A stretch of DNA of 64,000 bases from Gemmatimonadota bacterium (GTDB taxonomy: Bacteria > Gemmatimonadota > Gemmatimonadetes > Gemmatimonadales > GWC2-71-9): the NCBI GenBank assembly GCA_003222155.1, contig QHUU01000053.1, forward strand, positions 1 to 64,000, read 5' to 3'. The translations under genes and the position numbers were made by a program. Positions 19,959-28,649 of the stretch are shown here, piece after piece (the first letter of the stretch is position 1; each line of letters opens with the position of its first letter). Under the pieces are notes generated by a model, which was not told the origin of the DNA, did not search any database, and saw only the letters and a list, made by a program, of their open reading frames with translations.

Positions 19959-22489
19959 GGCAAGCCGCCCGTCGCTGGGCGTTGCTCGTCGCCGTCGGAT
20001 TGCTGGTGGTGGTACTCGTGGGAGGGCGCTGGGCCGCGTTTGAAACGGCGGAGCGGGTGTGGGCGACCAGTCTCCCGGGCGGAGGCGCATATCTCGAGGC
20101 GCGGGACGTCGCGCGCCTGGTGTCCGGCCTGCTCCTGCTCGCGACCGTAGCGTGGGGCACGAGCAACCTGCTGTTCGTGTATCGCTCCATCGGCTCGATG
20201 CAGCTGTCGCGCCGGCTCGGCGATCTCGAAATCGTCGAAGCCGTTCCGCAGCCCGTCCTGCTCGCGGGCACCCTCGCGTGCGGTCTGGTGTTCGGCGTCC
20301 TCCTCGCGCTGGGCACGCGCGACTGGTGGATGAGTGCCGTGATCGCGGCGCACGGCGTCCGCTTCGGCGTCAGCGATCCCGTGCTGCACCGCGACGTGGG
20401 TTACTACCTCGGGACCTTGCCCTGGAGCGAGCGGCTGCGAGGTCTCGCGCTCGCGGCCGTGAGCTCGGCCACCGTCGTCGTCGGGCTGCTGTACGCCGGG
20501 ATCGGATCGCTGCGGTTCCGCCGGTGGCTGCCGTCCGCCAACGCGCACGCGCGGGCCCACCTCGGCATGTTGCTCGCGTTGCTCGCCGTGACGCTCACGT
20601 GGGGCGCCGTACTCGACCCCGCCCAGACCGTCGCCGGGCTGCATGGCGACCTCACGGCCGGCGCGCTCGATGCCCGGCTCACGGCCGCCCCGGTCGTCGT
20701 CGCGCTCGGCGCGGCGGCGACCGCGGCGAGCGTGGTGTGGGGAGTGCGCGAGAAGCCCGTGCTGCTGCTCGGCGCATGGGGGGCATTGCTGGTGGCGTCC
20801 GTGCTCGGGTTCGTCCTGATACCGAGCTCGCTGTCCGGACGCGGCGGTCGCGGAGCGACGCTGCCGCTGGCCGATACGGCGCGCGCGACAGCTGCGCGGC
20901 AGTTGGAGGAGCTCGCGTTCGGTGTGACGGCGCCGGCGGAGCGCCCTCCCCCCGGCTTCGCGAGCCCCGATGCGGCGGTCACCGCCATGCCGGTGTGGAA
21001 CGCCTCCCGCGTCATGGCGGCGGCGTGGCAGCACCGCGAGCTGCTCGGGCCAGGCGTCAAGCCCGCCGCCGCGGCCCTGTCCGCACGCTCCTTGGCCGGT
21101 GGGCGCGCCACGTGGGTCGTCGCGCCCGCTCCCGACCTGGATGCCGTGGCGCACACGCAGTCTCCGCCGGACTGGACGGCGCTCCACCGCGGCAGCTGGG
21201 CCCGGGCCGGGCGGCCGATCGCCGCCGTCGAGGACGACACCGTCCTCGAGTTCGAGCCCCTGCCCGCACACGACTCCGTCGGCTGGTTCGGACCGGCATT
21301 CCGCGAGTTCGCGATCGCGGCACCCGACACGTGGCCCGCGCTGCGCCGGACCGGAATCCCGCTCACGGACTGGTGGCGGCGTACCGCCCTCGCCTGGGTG
21401 CTGCAAAGCCCGGCGCTGGCACGCCGCGAGACCGACGGACTGGTCCTGCTGTGGCGACGGGACGTCACGGAGCGGTTGGGGCGGCTCGCGCCGTACGCGG
21501 CGTTCGACGCTGCAGCGCCGGTCGTGGGCGACAGGGCGCTCTGGTGGGTGTCTTACGGCTACCTCGAAGCGGACGCGTTTCCGCTCGCCCCCGCCGTGGA
21601 GTCCGAGGGGCGGACACTGCGCTATCTGCGCGCGGCGCTGGTCGGCACGGTGAACGCGGCGCGCGGAGACACGCACCTCTACCTCGCGCCCGGCGCCGAC
21701 TCGCTCGCGGTCGCCTGGGCCGCCGTGCTCGCCCCGCTCATTCAACCGCTCGACAGCCTCCCGGCCTCGCTGCGCAGCCAGCTCCCGTTCCCCAGCCGCA
21801 CCTTCCGCGCGGCCACGACGCTGATCCGGCGCTGGCGCTCCGACACGACCGAGTGGACCGCCCGGCCCCGAGAGCCGTTCGACCTGGTCGCCCCGACGAC
21901 CGATGCGGGGGCGGGGGGGGCGGGGGGGGGAGGGAAGGCAGGGGGGGTGGACGCCGCCGCGTCCGGTCCCTGGACCGGGCAGGGGTTCGAGGCCGGAAGC
22001 ACGTTCGCCGCGCTCGTGGCCGCGACGATGCTCCCAGCGGGTCCGCGGGTCTTGCTGTGGCGGCCCAGCCCCGCAGTGCGGCTCCAGCCGCAACTCGTCG
22101 GGTCCCCCACCACGACGGCTCCCGGCGTCCCCCGTTTGTGGAACGCCGCTGGTCAGTTGCTGCTCGAGCAGGCCTTGTTCGCCGAGCCGTCCTCGGGCGG
22201 GCCGCCGGTGGGGATCGACACGCTGTTCCTGTCGTGGGGCGAGCGGCGCGGCCAGGGGCGCGGCCGGGCCGCGGCGCTGCGCGCGCTGCTGGCCCTCGGC
22301 ACCGGCGCGCACGCGCTCGCCGACACGACGCTCGTGGCGCGGTGGCAGCAGGCACAGCGCCTCGCAGCGCAGGCCGACGCGGCCCTGGCCGCCGGCGACC
22401 TCGAGACGTTCGGCCGCGTCTACGGCCAGCTGAAACAGCTGCTCGGCATCGGGCGCCGGAAGCTTGCTCCGTCCCCCGAGCGCCGCTAA
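19955..22489 (+). CDS. Divergent UPF0182-family large membrane protein
   Basis: An 844-residue protein with about seven N-terminal transmembrane helices (to about residue 290), then a large soluble, probably extracytoplasmic region. It is assigned to UPF0182 (COG1615) from the loop VSDPVLHRDVGYYLGTLPW (about 133-151), which matches the family pattern of a DP-x-F/L-x-x-D-x-G-F/Y-Y segment, and from a later region resembling PY..f...P..v..dr.lWWv. The function of the family is unknown. A Gly-rich linker (about residues 650-665) is encoded by G tracts of 5, 8, 9 and 7 nt that could slip. GTG start by 4-nt overlap with the mutase gene. Confidence 0.7.
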   Translation: MRQAARRWALLVAVGLLVVVLVGGRWAAFETAERVWATSLPGGGAYLEARDVARLVSGLLLLATVAWGTSNLLFVYRSIGSMQLSRRLGDLEIVEAVPQPVLLAGTLACGLVFGVLLALGTRDWWMSAVIAAHGVRFGVSDPVLHRDVGYYLGTLPWSERLRGLALAAVSSATVVVGLLYAGIGSLRFRRWLPSANAHARAHLGMLLALLAVTLTWGAVLDPAQTVAGLHGDLTAGALDARLTAAPVVVALGAAATAASVVWGVREKPVLLLGAWGALLVASVLGFVLIPSSLSGRGGRGATLPLADTARATAARQLEELAFGVTAPAERPPPGFASPDAAVTAMPVWNASRVMAAAWQHRELLGPGVKPAAAALSARSLAGGRATWVVAPAPDLDAVAHTQSPPDWTALHRGSWARAGRPIAAVEDDTVLEFEPLPAHDSVGWFGPAFREFAIAAPDTWPALRRTGIPLTDWWRRTALAWVLQSPALARRETDGLVLLWRRDVTERLGRLAPYAAFDAAAPVVGDRALWWVSYGYLEADAFPLAPAVESEGRTLRYLRAALVGTVNAARGDTHLYLAPGADSLAVAWAAVLAPLIQPLDSLPASLRSQLPFPSRTFRAATTLIRRWRSDTTEWTARPREPFDLVAPTTDAGAGGAGGGGKAGGVDAAASGPWTGQGFEAGSTFAALVAATMLPAGPRVLLWRPSPAVRLQPQLVGSPTTTAPGVPRLWNAAGQLLLEQALFAEPSSGGPPVGIDTLFLSWGERRGQGRGRAAALRALLALGTGAHALADTTLVARWQQAQRLAAQADAALAAGDLETFGRVYGQLKQLLGIGRRKLAPSPERR
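21907..21947 (+). repeat. Clustered poly-G tracts inside the UPF0182 gene
   Basis: Runs of 5 (21907-21911), 8 (21913-21920), 9 (21922-21930) and 7 (21941-21947) guanines are separated by one to a few bases. The coding sequence tolerates them as a Gly-rich linker. Such runs can slip during replication and fit a four-stranded G-quadruplex pattern. They are also a common place for sequencing indels, but the frame is intact as given. Confidence 0.6.
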
Positions 22490-22561
22490 TGCCGTTCCAA
22501 CCCCCGAACCTAGTCATGAATCCGGGCGCCCTTCACAACCGGTTGGAACGGCACTAGGTTC
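22490..22561 (+). repeat. Interleaved inverted repeats (A-B-A'-B') before carbamate kinase
   Basis: Arm A, TGCCGTTCCAACC (22490-22502), is perfectly complementary to A' (22541-22553). Arm B, GAACCTAGT (22506-22514), is perfectly complementary to B' (22553-22561). The order A-B-A'-B' is that of an H-type pseudoknot in RNA, or of paired operators in DNA. A' lies in the spacer and B' over the -10 of the putative promoter of the next gene. The repeats fill almost the whole 80-nt gap between the two genes. Confidence 0.75.
22532..22560 (+). promoter_or_regulatory. Promoter of carbamate kinase
   Basis: TTCACA (22532-22537), 17-nt spacer, TAGGTT (22555-22560). Five of six -35 bases match consensus. 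The -10 is 9 nt before the GTG at 22570, so the mRNA would start only 1-3 nt upstream of the coding sequence. It overlaps the interleaved inverted repeats. Confidence 0.5.
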
Positions 22562-22569
22562 TCGCCGCC

Positions 22570-23520
22570 GTGCATCCGGGCACCATCGTCGTCGCCCTCG
22601 GCGGCAACGCCGTCGCTCCGCCGGGGGAGCGCCCCACGATCGCGAATCAGTTCCGGCACACCCGCGCCAGCCTCGTGCCGATCGTGGATCTGGCGCGGGC
22701 AGGGTGGCGGATCTCCCTCGTGCACGGCAACGGCCCGCAGGTGGGAGACGACCTCGCACGCAACGAGATCGCCGCCGACCAGGTCGAGCCGCTGCCGCTG
22801 GGGGTGCTGGTCGCGGCGACGGCGGGGTGGATGGGGTACATGATTCAGCAGTCGCTGCAAAACGCCCTGGCCCGTGCGGGCGTCACGCGCCAGGTCGTCA
22901 CCGTCATCAGCCAGACGCTGTGCGATGCGAACGACGCCAATCTACGAACTCCCACGAAGCCGATCGGCCACGCGCTCGATCCGGTGCGCGTGGCGCGGCT
23001 GCAGGCGCGCGGTGTCGCCGTGAAGCAGGAGCAGCCGGGCCGCTGGCGGCGGCTCGCGCCGAGCCCGAAGCCCGTCGCCGTGGTCGAGCGGGACATGATC
23101 CGTCACCTGGTCGCCGCCGGACACATCGTCGTCGCCTGCGGGGGCGGCGGTCCCCCGGTGTATGACGACCCCGCGCTGCGACTCGAGGGGATCGACGCGG
23201 TGGCCGACAAGGACCGGGTCGCCGCGATCCTCGGTCGCGACATCGAGGCCGACGTCCTGCTGATTCTCACCAATGTCGACGCCGTGTACCACGGATACGG
23301 CACGGCACACCAGCGCGCCATCCGCCGTCTCGACCTGGCGAGCGCGGATCACTTGCTCGCCGGCACCGAGCTCGGCACCGGCAGCATGCGCCCCAAGGTC
23401 GAGGCCGCGGCCGACTTCGTGCGCGCCGGCGGCGGGCGCGCCATCATCGCCGAGCTGTCGCAAGGCGTGGCCGCGCTCGCGGGCGAGGCCGGCACGACGA
23501 TCACCCGGGAGCCAGCGTGA
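22570..23520 (+). CDS. arcC: Carbamate kinase
   Basis: Transfers phosphate between carbamoyl phosphate and ADP to make ATP, the last step of arginine-deiminase-type and purine-catabolic routes. The 316-residue, amino-acid-kinase-fold product has VALGGNAV (about residues 7-14), VHGNGPQVG (about 50-58), the central ACGGGGPPV (about 188-196) and the ADP-site region DKDRVAAILG. No arcA or arcB is nearby, so the source of carbamoyl phosphate is not shown by context. The stop overlaps the GTG of sucC by 4 nt, making them one transcript, an unusual pairing. Confidence 0.9.
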   Translation: MHPGTIVVALGGNAVAPPGERPTIANQFRHTRASLVPIVDLARAGWRISLVHGNGPQVGDDLARNEIAADQVEPLPLGVLVAATAGWMGYMIQQSLQNALARAGVTRQVVTVISQTLCDANDANLRTPTKPIGHALDPVRVARLQARGVAVKQEQPGRWRRLAPSPKPVAVVERDMIRHLVAAGHIVVACGGGGPPVYDDPALRLEGIDAVADKDRVAAILGRDIEADVLLILTNVDAVYHGYGTAHQRAIRRLDLASADHLLAGTELGTGSMRPKVEAAADFVRAGGGRAIIAELSQGVAALAGEAGTTITREPA

Positions 23521-24659
23521 ACCTGCACGAGTACCAGGCGCGTGACATCCTGCGGCGCCACGGCATTCCGGTCCCCCCGGGCGAGGTCGCCACGAGCGCC
23601 GACCAGGCCCGCGCCATCGCCGCCCGGCTCAGCGGGGGGGGAGCGGTGGTCGTCAAGGCGCAGGTGCATGCCGGAGGCCGCGGCAAGGCCGGTGGCGTCA
23701 AGCTGGCCCGCGACGCGGCCGAGGCCGCCGCACACGCCGCCAAGATCCTCGGCATGACGATCAAAGGGCTCGTGGTGCAGCGCGTGCTCGTCGCACCGGC
23801 CGCCGAGATCGCCGCCGAGAGCTACGTGGGCATGGTCGTGGACCGCGCCTCGCAGCGCCCCACGCTGATGGTGAGCGCCGCTGGCGGCGTCGACATCGAG
23901 GAGGTGGCGGCCCAGACCCCGGAGCAGATCCACCGCCTCGCCGTCGACCCACGCTACGGCGTGCTCCCGCATCAGGCGCTCGGCTTGGCCCGCAAGCTCT
24001 ACCAGGACATGACGCGGGCACGCGCGGCCGCGGAGATCATGCAACGGCTCTACGGAGCGTTCTACGCCGTCGGCGCCTCGCTCGCCGAGATCAACCCGCT
24101 GGCGACGACCCGGGACGGCGCGCTCGCCGCCCTGGACGCCAAGATCGTGATCGACGACAACGAGCTCGACCGGCACCCCGAGCTGGCGGCGTTGCGCGAC
24201 ACGAGCGCGGAGGCGCCCTCCGAGGTCGCGGCGCGCGAGGCGGGGCTCACGTTCATCAAGCTCGACGGCTCGGTTGGATGTTGCGTCAACGGCGCCGGGC
24301 TCGCGATGGCTACGATGGATCTCGTCAAGTACTACGGCGGCGAGCCGGCGAACTTCCTCGACATCGGGGGCAGCTCCGACCCCCAGAAGGTGGTGAGCGC
24401 CCTCCGGATCATCACCGCGGACCCGAGCGTCCGCGCCATCCTCTTCAATATCTTCGGCGGCATCACGCGCGGCGACGACGTGGCGAACGGCATCGTGCAG
24501 GCCACGGGGCAGTTGCCGCTCAAGGTGCCGCTGGTGATCCGACTCACGGGCACCAACGAAGAGCTCGCCATCGAGATTCTCACCAAGGCCGGCTTCTCCG
24601 CCCTCACCGACATGGACGAGGCCGTCAAGCAGGCGGTAGCGAAGGCGAGGGCGGCGTGA
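23517..24659 (+). CDS. sucC: Succinyl-CoA synthetase beta subunit
   Basis: ATP-grasp subunit of the TCA-cycle enzyme that makes ATP or GTP from succinyl-CoA. Starts [11 protein letters not shown], the family N terminus, then [16 protein letters not shown] (about 43-58, nucleotide loop), EINPL (Mg site) and the C-terminal [16 protein letters not shown] (about 306-321). The 380-residue length is typical. It lies between carbamate kinase and sucD with 4-nt overlaps on both sides. A run of eight G (23634-23641) encodes a Gly triplet near the nucleotide loop. Confidence 0.95.
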   Translation: MNLHEYQARDILRRHGIPVPPGEVATSADQARAIAARLSGGGAVVVKAQVHAGGRGKAGGVKLARDAAEAAAHAAKILGMTIKGLVVQRVLVAPAAEIAAESYVGMVVDRASQRPTLMVSAAGGVDIEEVAAQTPEQIHRLAVDPRYGVLPHQALGLARKLYQDMTRARAAAEIMQRLYGAFYAVGASLAEINPLATTRDGALAALDAKIVIDDNELDRHPELAALRDTSAEAPSEVAAREAGLTFIKLDGSVGCCVNGAGLAMATMDLVKYYGGEPANFLDIGGSSDPQKVVSALRIITADPSVRAILFNIFGGITRGDDVANGIVQATGQLPLKVPLVIRLTGTNEELAIEILTKAGFSALTDMDEAVKQAVAKARAA

Positions 24660-25525
24660 GCATCTTCGTCGACCAGCAGACGCGCCTGGCGGTGCAGGGA
24701 ATCACCGGTCGCGACGGCTCGTTCCACACGCGGCAGATGCTCGGGTACGGCACCAAGGTCGTGGCCGGCGTCACGCCCGGGAAGGGCGGCCAGGTGTTCG
24801 ACGGCGTCGTTCCCGTCTTCGACACGATGGCGGACGCCGTAGCAGAGACCCGGGCCAACACGTCGATCATCTACGTTCCCGCCGCCGTCGCTGCATCCGC
24901 TATCTTCGAGGCCGCCGACGCCGGCGTCGCGCTCATCGTGTGCATCACCGAGGGGATTCCGGTGCTGGACATGACCCGCGTGCTCCCGTACCTGCACGAG
25001 CGCGGTGCCCGCCTGATCGGGCCGAACTGCCCGGGACTGATCTCCCCGCCTCGCTCGAAAGTGGGCATCATCCCGGGCAATATCTGCCGTCCCGGCCGGA
25101 TCGGCGTCGTGTCGCGCAGCGGGACGCTCACCTACGAGATCGTGCACCAGCTCTCGGGGGCGGGGTACGGGCAGTCTACCTGCGTGGGCATCGGGGGCGA
25201 TCCGCTCATCGGGACCAGCTTCATCCACTGCCTCTCGGCGTTCCAGGCGGACCCCGACACCGACGCGGTGGTCATGATCGGAGAGATCGGGGGCACCGAC
25301 GAGCAGCAGGCCGCCGATTTCGTCCAGCAGGCGATGTCCAAGCCGGTGATCGGATTCATCGCCGGGCAGACCGCGCCGCCGGGGCGTCGCATGGGGCACG
25401 CCGGGGCCATCATTGCGGGATCGAGCGGCACCGCGGCCGAAAAGATGGCGGCGTTCGCGCGCGCCGGCATCGCCGTCATGAAGCGCCCGGCGGAGGTCGT
25501 GGCCCTCCTCAAGGCACGACTGTGA
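24656..25525 (+). CDS. sucD: Succinyl-CoA synthetase alpha subunit
   Basis: CoA-binding subunit that carries the phosphohistidine intermediate. The 289-residue protein has the CoA-binding Rossmann segment ([29 protein letters not shown]), [25 protein letters not shown] and the active-site His in MGHAGAII (about residues 244-251). GTG start overlapping sucC by 4 nt. It overlaps the downstream EIIA-CBS gene by 4 nt. Confidence 0.95.
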   Translation: MSIFVDQQTRLAVQGITGRDGSFHTRQMLGYGTKVVAGVTPGKGGQVFDGVVPVFDTMADAVAETRANTSIIYVPAAVAASAIFEAADAGVALIVCITEGIPVLDMTRVLPYLHERGARLIGPNCPGLISPPRSKVGIIPGNICRPGRIGVVSRSGTLTYEIVHQLSGAGYGQSTCVGIGGDPLIGTSFIHCLSAFQADPDTDAVVMIGEIGGTDEQQAADFVQQAMSKPVIGFIAGQTAPPGRRMGHAGAIIAGSSGTAAEKMAAFARAGIAVMKRPAEVVALLKARL

Positions 25526-26430
25526 AGCTGCGCGACGTCCTGAAGGCGGAGCACATTCTGGTCCCCCTCAGCGCCGGCACGGTGAAAGAAGCCACCGAGC
25601 GGCTGGCCGAGCGCCTCGTGGCGAGCGGCGCCGTGGCCGACCCCCAACGATTGAACGCCGTGATCCGGCACACCTGGCCCGAGGACATGGTGAGTGTGGG
25701 ACAGCACGCCTTCCTGCCCCACTTTCGCACGGAGGCGGTGCGCGGCCTGGTCACCGCCCTCGGCATCTCTCCCACGCCGATCCGTTGGGAGAAGGACCCG
25801 CACCGCACCGCCCGCGTCGTGATTTTCATCGTCGCGCCGCTGCGCGACGCGGCGCTGTACCTGCAGGTGGTCGGGGCCTTCGCGCGCACGCTCTCGAGCC
25901 CGGACCACGTCCTGGCGCTGCTGGCGGCGCGCGCGCCCGAGCAGGTGCTGGCGCTTCCGGCGTTCGACGCCGTCGAGCTGCCGAGCCAGCTCACCGTGCG
26001 AGACGTGATGACGCCCCACGCCATCACGGTAGGCCCGGACCGGACCCTGGGAGACGTGGCCCGCCTCATGGTCGAGCGCGACATCCGCGCCATGCCGGTG
26101 GTGGACGAGGGCGGCTCGCTCATCGGCATGGTCACGCATCGCGAGCTGTTGCGTTATTTGATCCCCGATTTCGTGCAGCGGACCAAGAGCGGTGAGTTCC
26201 GGGCGCCCACGCGTTCGCAGCTGCAGCGCGGGTCGACGGACCCGCGGCTCATTCCCGTCAAGGAAGCGATGGGGCGATCGGTACTCTGCCTGGCGGAGGA
26301 CCAGACCCTGGCGGACGTCGCCAACCTGATGAGCTCGAAGGACGTCGACCGCTTCCCCGTGGTACGCGAGGGCGTGGTCGTCGGGTTCCTGACGCGGGCC
26401 GACCTGGTCCGCCGCCTGATCGCTCCCTGA
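25522..26430 (+). CDS. PTS EIIA-like domain fused to two CBS domains
   Basis: A 302-residue cytosolic protein. Residues 1-150 resemble a type-2 (PtsN/fructose-type) EIIA domain, with the candidate phospho-His in FLPHFRTEA (about residue 67). Residues 157-302 contain two CBS modules ([13 protein letters not shown] and the later [18 protein letters not shown]), which usually bind adenine nucleotides. No other PTS component is present in the window. It probably combines phosphorylation and nucleotide sensing and, being translationally coupled to sucD, may respond to energy state. The target is unknown. Confidence 0.75.
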   Translation: MKLRDVLKAEHILVPLSAGTVKEATERLAERLVASGAVADPQRLNAVIRHTWPEDMVSVGQHAFLPHFRTEAVRGLVTALGISPTPIRWEKDPHRTARVVIFIVAPLRDAALYLQVVGAFARTLSSPDHVLALLAARAPEQVLALPAFDAVELPSQLTVRDVMTPHAITVGPDRTLGDVARLMVERDIRAMPVVDEGGSLIGMVTHRELLRYLIPDFVQRTKSGEFRAPTRSQLQRGSTDPRLIPVKEAMGRSVLCLAEDQTLADVANLMSSKDVDRFPVVREGVVVGFLTRADLVRRLIAP

Positions 26431-26458
26431 CCCCCAGCCCCGAGCCTCGAGCCCCAGC

Positions 26459-26920
26459 ATGCTCACACTCGCCATCATCAAGCCCGACGCCGTCGGCGCG
26501 GGCTACACGGGCAAGATCCTGGCGCACCTGGAGGGCGCGGGATTCGTGATCCGCGCCGCGCGTCTCGTGCAGCTCACCGGCGCCCAGGCGGCGGGCTTTT
26601 ATGAAGTGCATCGCGAGCGTCCGTTCTACCGCTCGCTCGTCACCTTCATGACCTCCGGACCGGCCCTGGCCCTGGCGCTCGAGCGCGAGGACGCCGTCGC
26701 GCGGTTGCGCGACGTCATCGGCGCGACCGACCCCGCCGAGGCGAAGCCCGGCACCGTGCGCAAGCTGTACGCCCAATCGAAGGAGCGGAATGCCATCCAC
26801 GCCTCGGATTCGCCCGAGAACGCCGCTCGGGAAGTGGCCTTTTTCTTCGCCGAGGGAGAGTTGCGGGAGCTCCGGGGAGCCCGCCAAAGTTCGCTTGACG
26901 CAAGTCCCACAACGGTTTAG
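26459..26920 (+). CDS. ndk: Nucleoside diphosphate kinase
   Basis: Equalises NTP and dNTP pools through a phosphohistidine intermediate. The 153-residue product has the N-terminal TLAIIKPDAV and the family signature NAIHASDSPE with the active His (about residue 116 in NAIHASD), and GYTGKIL near the nucleotide site. It starts 28 nt after the EIIA-CBS gene with no clear promoter, so it is probably in the same transcript. The last 15 residues are a non-conserved tail. Confidence 0.93.
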   Translation: MLTLAIIKPDAVGAGYTGKILAHLEGAGFVIRAARLVQLTGAQAAGFYEVHRERPFYRSLVTFMTSGPALALALEREDAVARLRDVIGATDPAEAKPGTVRKLYAQSKERNAIHASDSPENAAREVAFFFAEGELRELRGARQSSLDASPTTV

Positions 26921-26923
26921 CTT
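26895..26923 (+). promoter_or_regulatory. Candidate promoter of the yceD-rpmF-fab cluster
   Basis: TTGACG (26895-26900), 17-nt spacer, TAGCTT (26918-26923), lying across the 3' end of ndk and the short gap after it. The -10 is 9 nt before the ATG at 26933, giving an almost leaderless mRNA. Five of six -35 bases match. Confidence 0.45.
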
Positions 26924-26932
26924 CGGTTGCTC

Positions 26933-27442
26933 ATGTTACAGGTCGACCTGCGGGAGCTCGCCCGTGGCCCGGTGGACACGCAGGGCCAACTCGCAGGGAG
27001 CGACCCCTTGTTCGAGGGGGTCACCGTCGCCTTGGTCGAGCCGGTGTGCGTGGCAGGCCGCTTGCAGGCCGCCGGTGAAGGGCGTTTCTACTGGCGAGCC
27101 TCGCTCCGCACCCGGATGGCCGGGGAATGCAGGCGCTGCCTTGCCGCCGTCACCGTCCCGGTGGTGGCGGACGTGGACGCCCTGTTTTCCCAGGATCCGG
27201 ATGCCCTGGAGGACCCGAATTCCTATCCCCTGGCGCGTGACGCGACGGCGATCGATCTCCGCGTGCCGGTGCGAGAGGAGCTCTTGCTGGCCCTGCCACA
27301 ATGGGTCGTGTGTCGCGACGACTGCCGCGGGCTGTGCCCGCGCTGCGGCACGGACTTGAACGCGGGCCCCTGCGGGTGCCCGCCCGCGACGGACCAACGC
27401 TGGAGCGGGCTGACCGCCCTGAAGCACAAGCTCCGCGACTGA
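26933..27442 (+). CDS. yceD: YceD/DUF177 family protein
   Basis: A 169-residue member of the DUF177 (YceD/Ylxn) family almost always encoded just before rpmF in bacteria. In some bacteria and plants these proteins affect 23S rRNA accumulation. Visible features are CRRCLA (about 64-69) in the middle and a C-terminal cysteine set CRDDCRGLCPRCG (about 123-135), a probable zinc site. ATG at 26933 is preferred over the in-frame TTG at 26927, because it sits 9 nt after the TAGCTT -10. rpmF follows after 14 nt. Confidence 0.85.
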   Translation: MLQVDLRELARGPVDTQGQLAGSDPLFEGVTVALVEPVCVAGRLQAAGEGRFYWRASLRTRMAGECRRCLAAVTVPVVADVDALFSQDPDALEDPNSYPLARDATAIDLRVPVREELLLALPQWVVCRDDCRGLCPRCGTDLNAGPCGCPPATDQRWSGLTALKHKLRD

Positions 27443-27456
27443 AAGAGGACGATTCC

Positions 27457-27639
27457 ATGGCCGTACCCAAGCGAAGGACTTCCAAGCGGAAGAAGCGCGC
27501 CCGCCGCACCCATTACAAGGCGGCACCCATCGCGCTGCAACCCTGCCCGCGGTGCGGCGATTTGAAGCGCCCGCATCGGGTGTGTCCCACCTGCGGCTAT
27601 TACCGCGACGAGCAGCGGGTGGCGGTAGAGGACGCCTAA
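27457..27639 (+). CDS. rpmF: 50S ribosomal protein L32
   Basis: A 60-residue ribosomal protein starting MAVPKRRTSKRKKRARR, the universal L32 N terminus. It is the zinc-binding form with CPRC and CPTC (about residues 30-33 and 43-46). An AAAGAGGA purine stretch before the ATG acts as ribosome binding site. Its place between yceD and plsX is the classic arrangement linking ribosome and lipid synthesis genes. Confidence 0.96.
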   Translation: MAVPKRRTSKRKKRARRTHYKAAPIALQPCPRCGDLKRPHRVCPTCGYYRDEQRVAVEDA

Positions 27640-27641
27640 CC

Positions 27642-28649
27642 GTGATCCGTGTCGCGCTGGATGCCATGGGCGGGGACGACGCCCCGCGCGTGGAAGTCGA
27701 GGGCGCGGTCCACGCGCTGCGCGAGTTTCCCGCCACGTTCCGGATCCAGCTGGTGGGGCGGACCCGCGACATCGAGGCTGCGCTGAAGACCCACGGCACC
27801 GTCGAGCGCGACCGCCTCGAGATCATCGAGGCCCCCGAGGTGGTGGGTATGGGCGAGAAGCCGTTGGCCGCCGTCAAAGGCAAGCCCCGCTCCTCGATCG
27901 CCGTCGGGATCGGACTCCAGAAGCAGGGCGCGAGCGACGCGTTCATCTCGGCCGGCAACACGGGGGCGGTGATGGCCGCCGCGACCCTGCTGCTCCGGCT
28001 GCACGAAGGCGTCCAGCGCGCCGCCATCGGCGCTCTGTTTCCCACCGCCGTGCATCCTGTCCTGGTGCTCGATGGCGGCGCCAACGTGGACTGCGACGCG
28101 CGCGAACTCGTCGGCTTCGCACACCTCGGCTCGGTGTACGTGCGCGACGTATTGGACCGCCCGCAGCCCGGCGTCAGCCTCCTCAACGTGGGCGAGGAGG
28201 ACGAGAAGGGCAACGCCGTCGTGAAGGAAGCGCACCAGCTGCTCAAGCAGACGCCGGGCATTCGCTACGTCGGCAACGTCGAGGGCCGGGACATCCTGGC
28301 GGGTCAGTGCAAGCGGGGCCGGATCGACGTGGTCGTGTGCGACGGCTTCGTCGGGAACGTGGTCCTCAAGTTCTACGAATCCGCGGGCCGCATGTTCATG
28401 GGCATGATGACGCAGGCGTTCCCCGACGTGCTGGGTCGGCCCGAAACGCAGCAGCTGTTCAAGTTCCTCGACTATTCCGAATACGGGGGCGCGCCGCTGC
28501 TCGGCGTGAAAGGGGTCGTGTTCATCTGTCACGGCGCCTCGCCCTCGCGCGCGATCAAGAACGCCGTACGCGTCGCGGCTCAGATGGTGGCGAGCCACCT
28601 CAATCAGGACATCGGGGCGGAGCTCGCCGAGGGAGGCGCGCCCCGTTGA
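27642..28649 (+). CDS. plsX: Phosphate acyltransferase PlsX
   Basis: Makes acyl-phosphate from acyl-ACP for phospholipid synthesis. The 335-residue protein begins IRVALDAMGGDDAP (family signature), then SAGNTGAVMA (about 105-114), DGGANVDC and the C-terminal GVKGVVFICHG. The GTG start is 2 nt after the rpmF stop. It overlaps fabH by 4 nt (TTGA). Confidence 0.94.
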   Translation: MIRVALDAMGGDDAPRVEVEGAVHALREFPATFRIQLVGRTRDIEAALKTHGTVERDRLEIIEAPEVVGMGEKPLAAVKGKPRSSIAVGIGLQKQGASDAFISAGNTGAVMAAATLLLRLHEGVQRAAIGALFPTAVHPVLVLDGGANVDCDARELVGFAHLGSVYVRDVLDRPQPGVSLLNVGEEDEKGNAVVKEAHQLLKQTPGIRYVGNVEGRDILAGQCKRGRIDVVVCDGFVGNVVLKFYESAGRMFMGMMTQAFPDVLGRPETQQLFKFLDYSEYGGAPLLGVKGVVFICHGASPSRAIKNAVRVAAQMVASHLNQDIGAELAEGGAPR

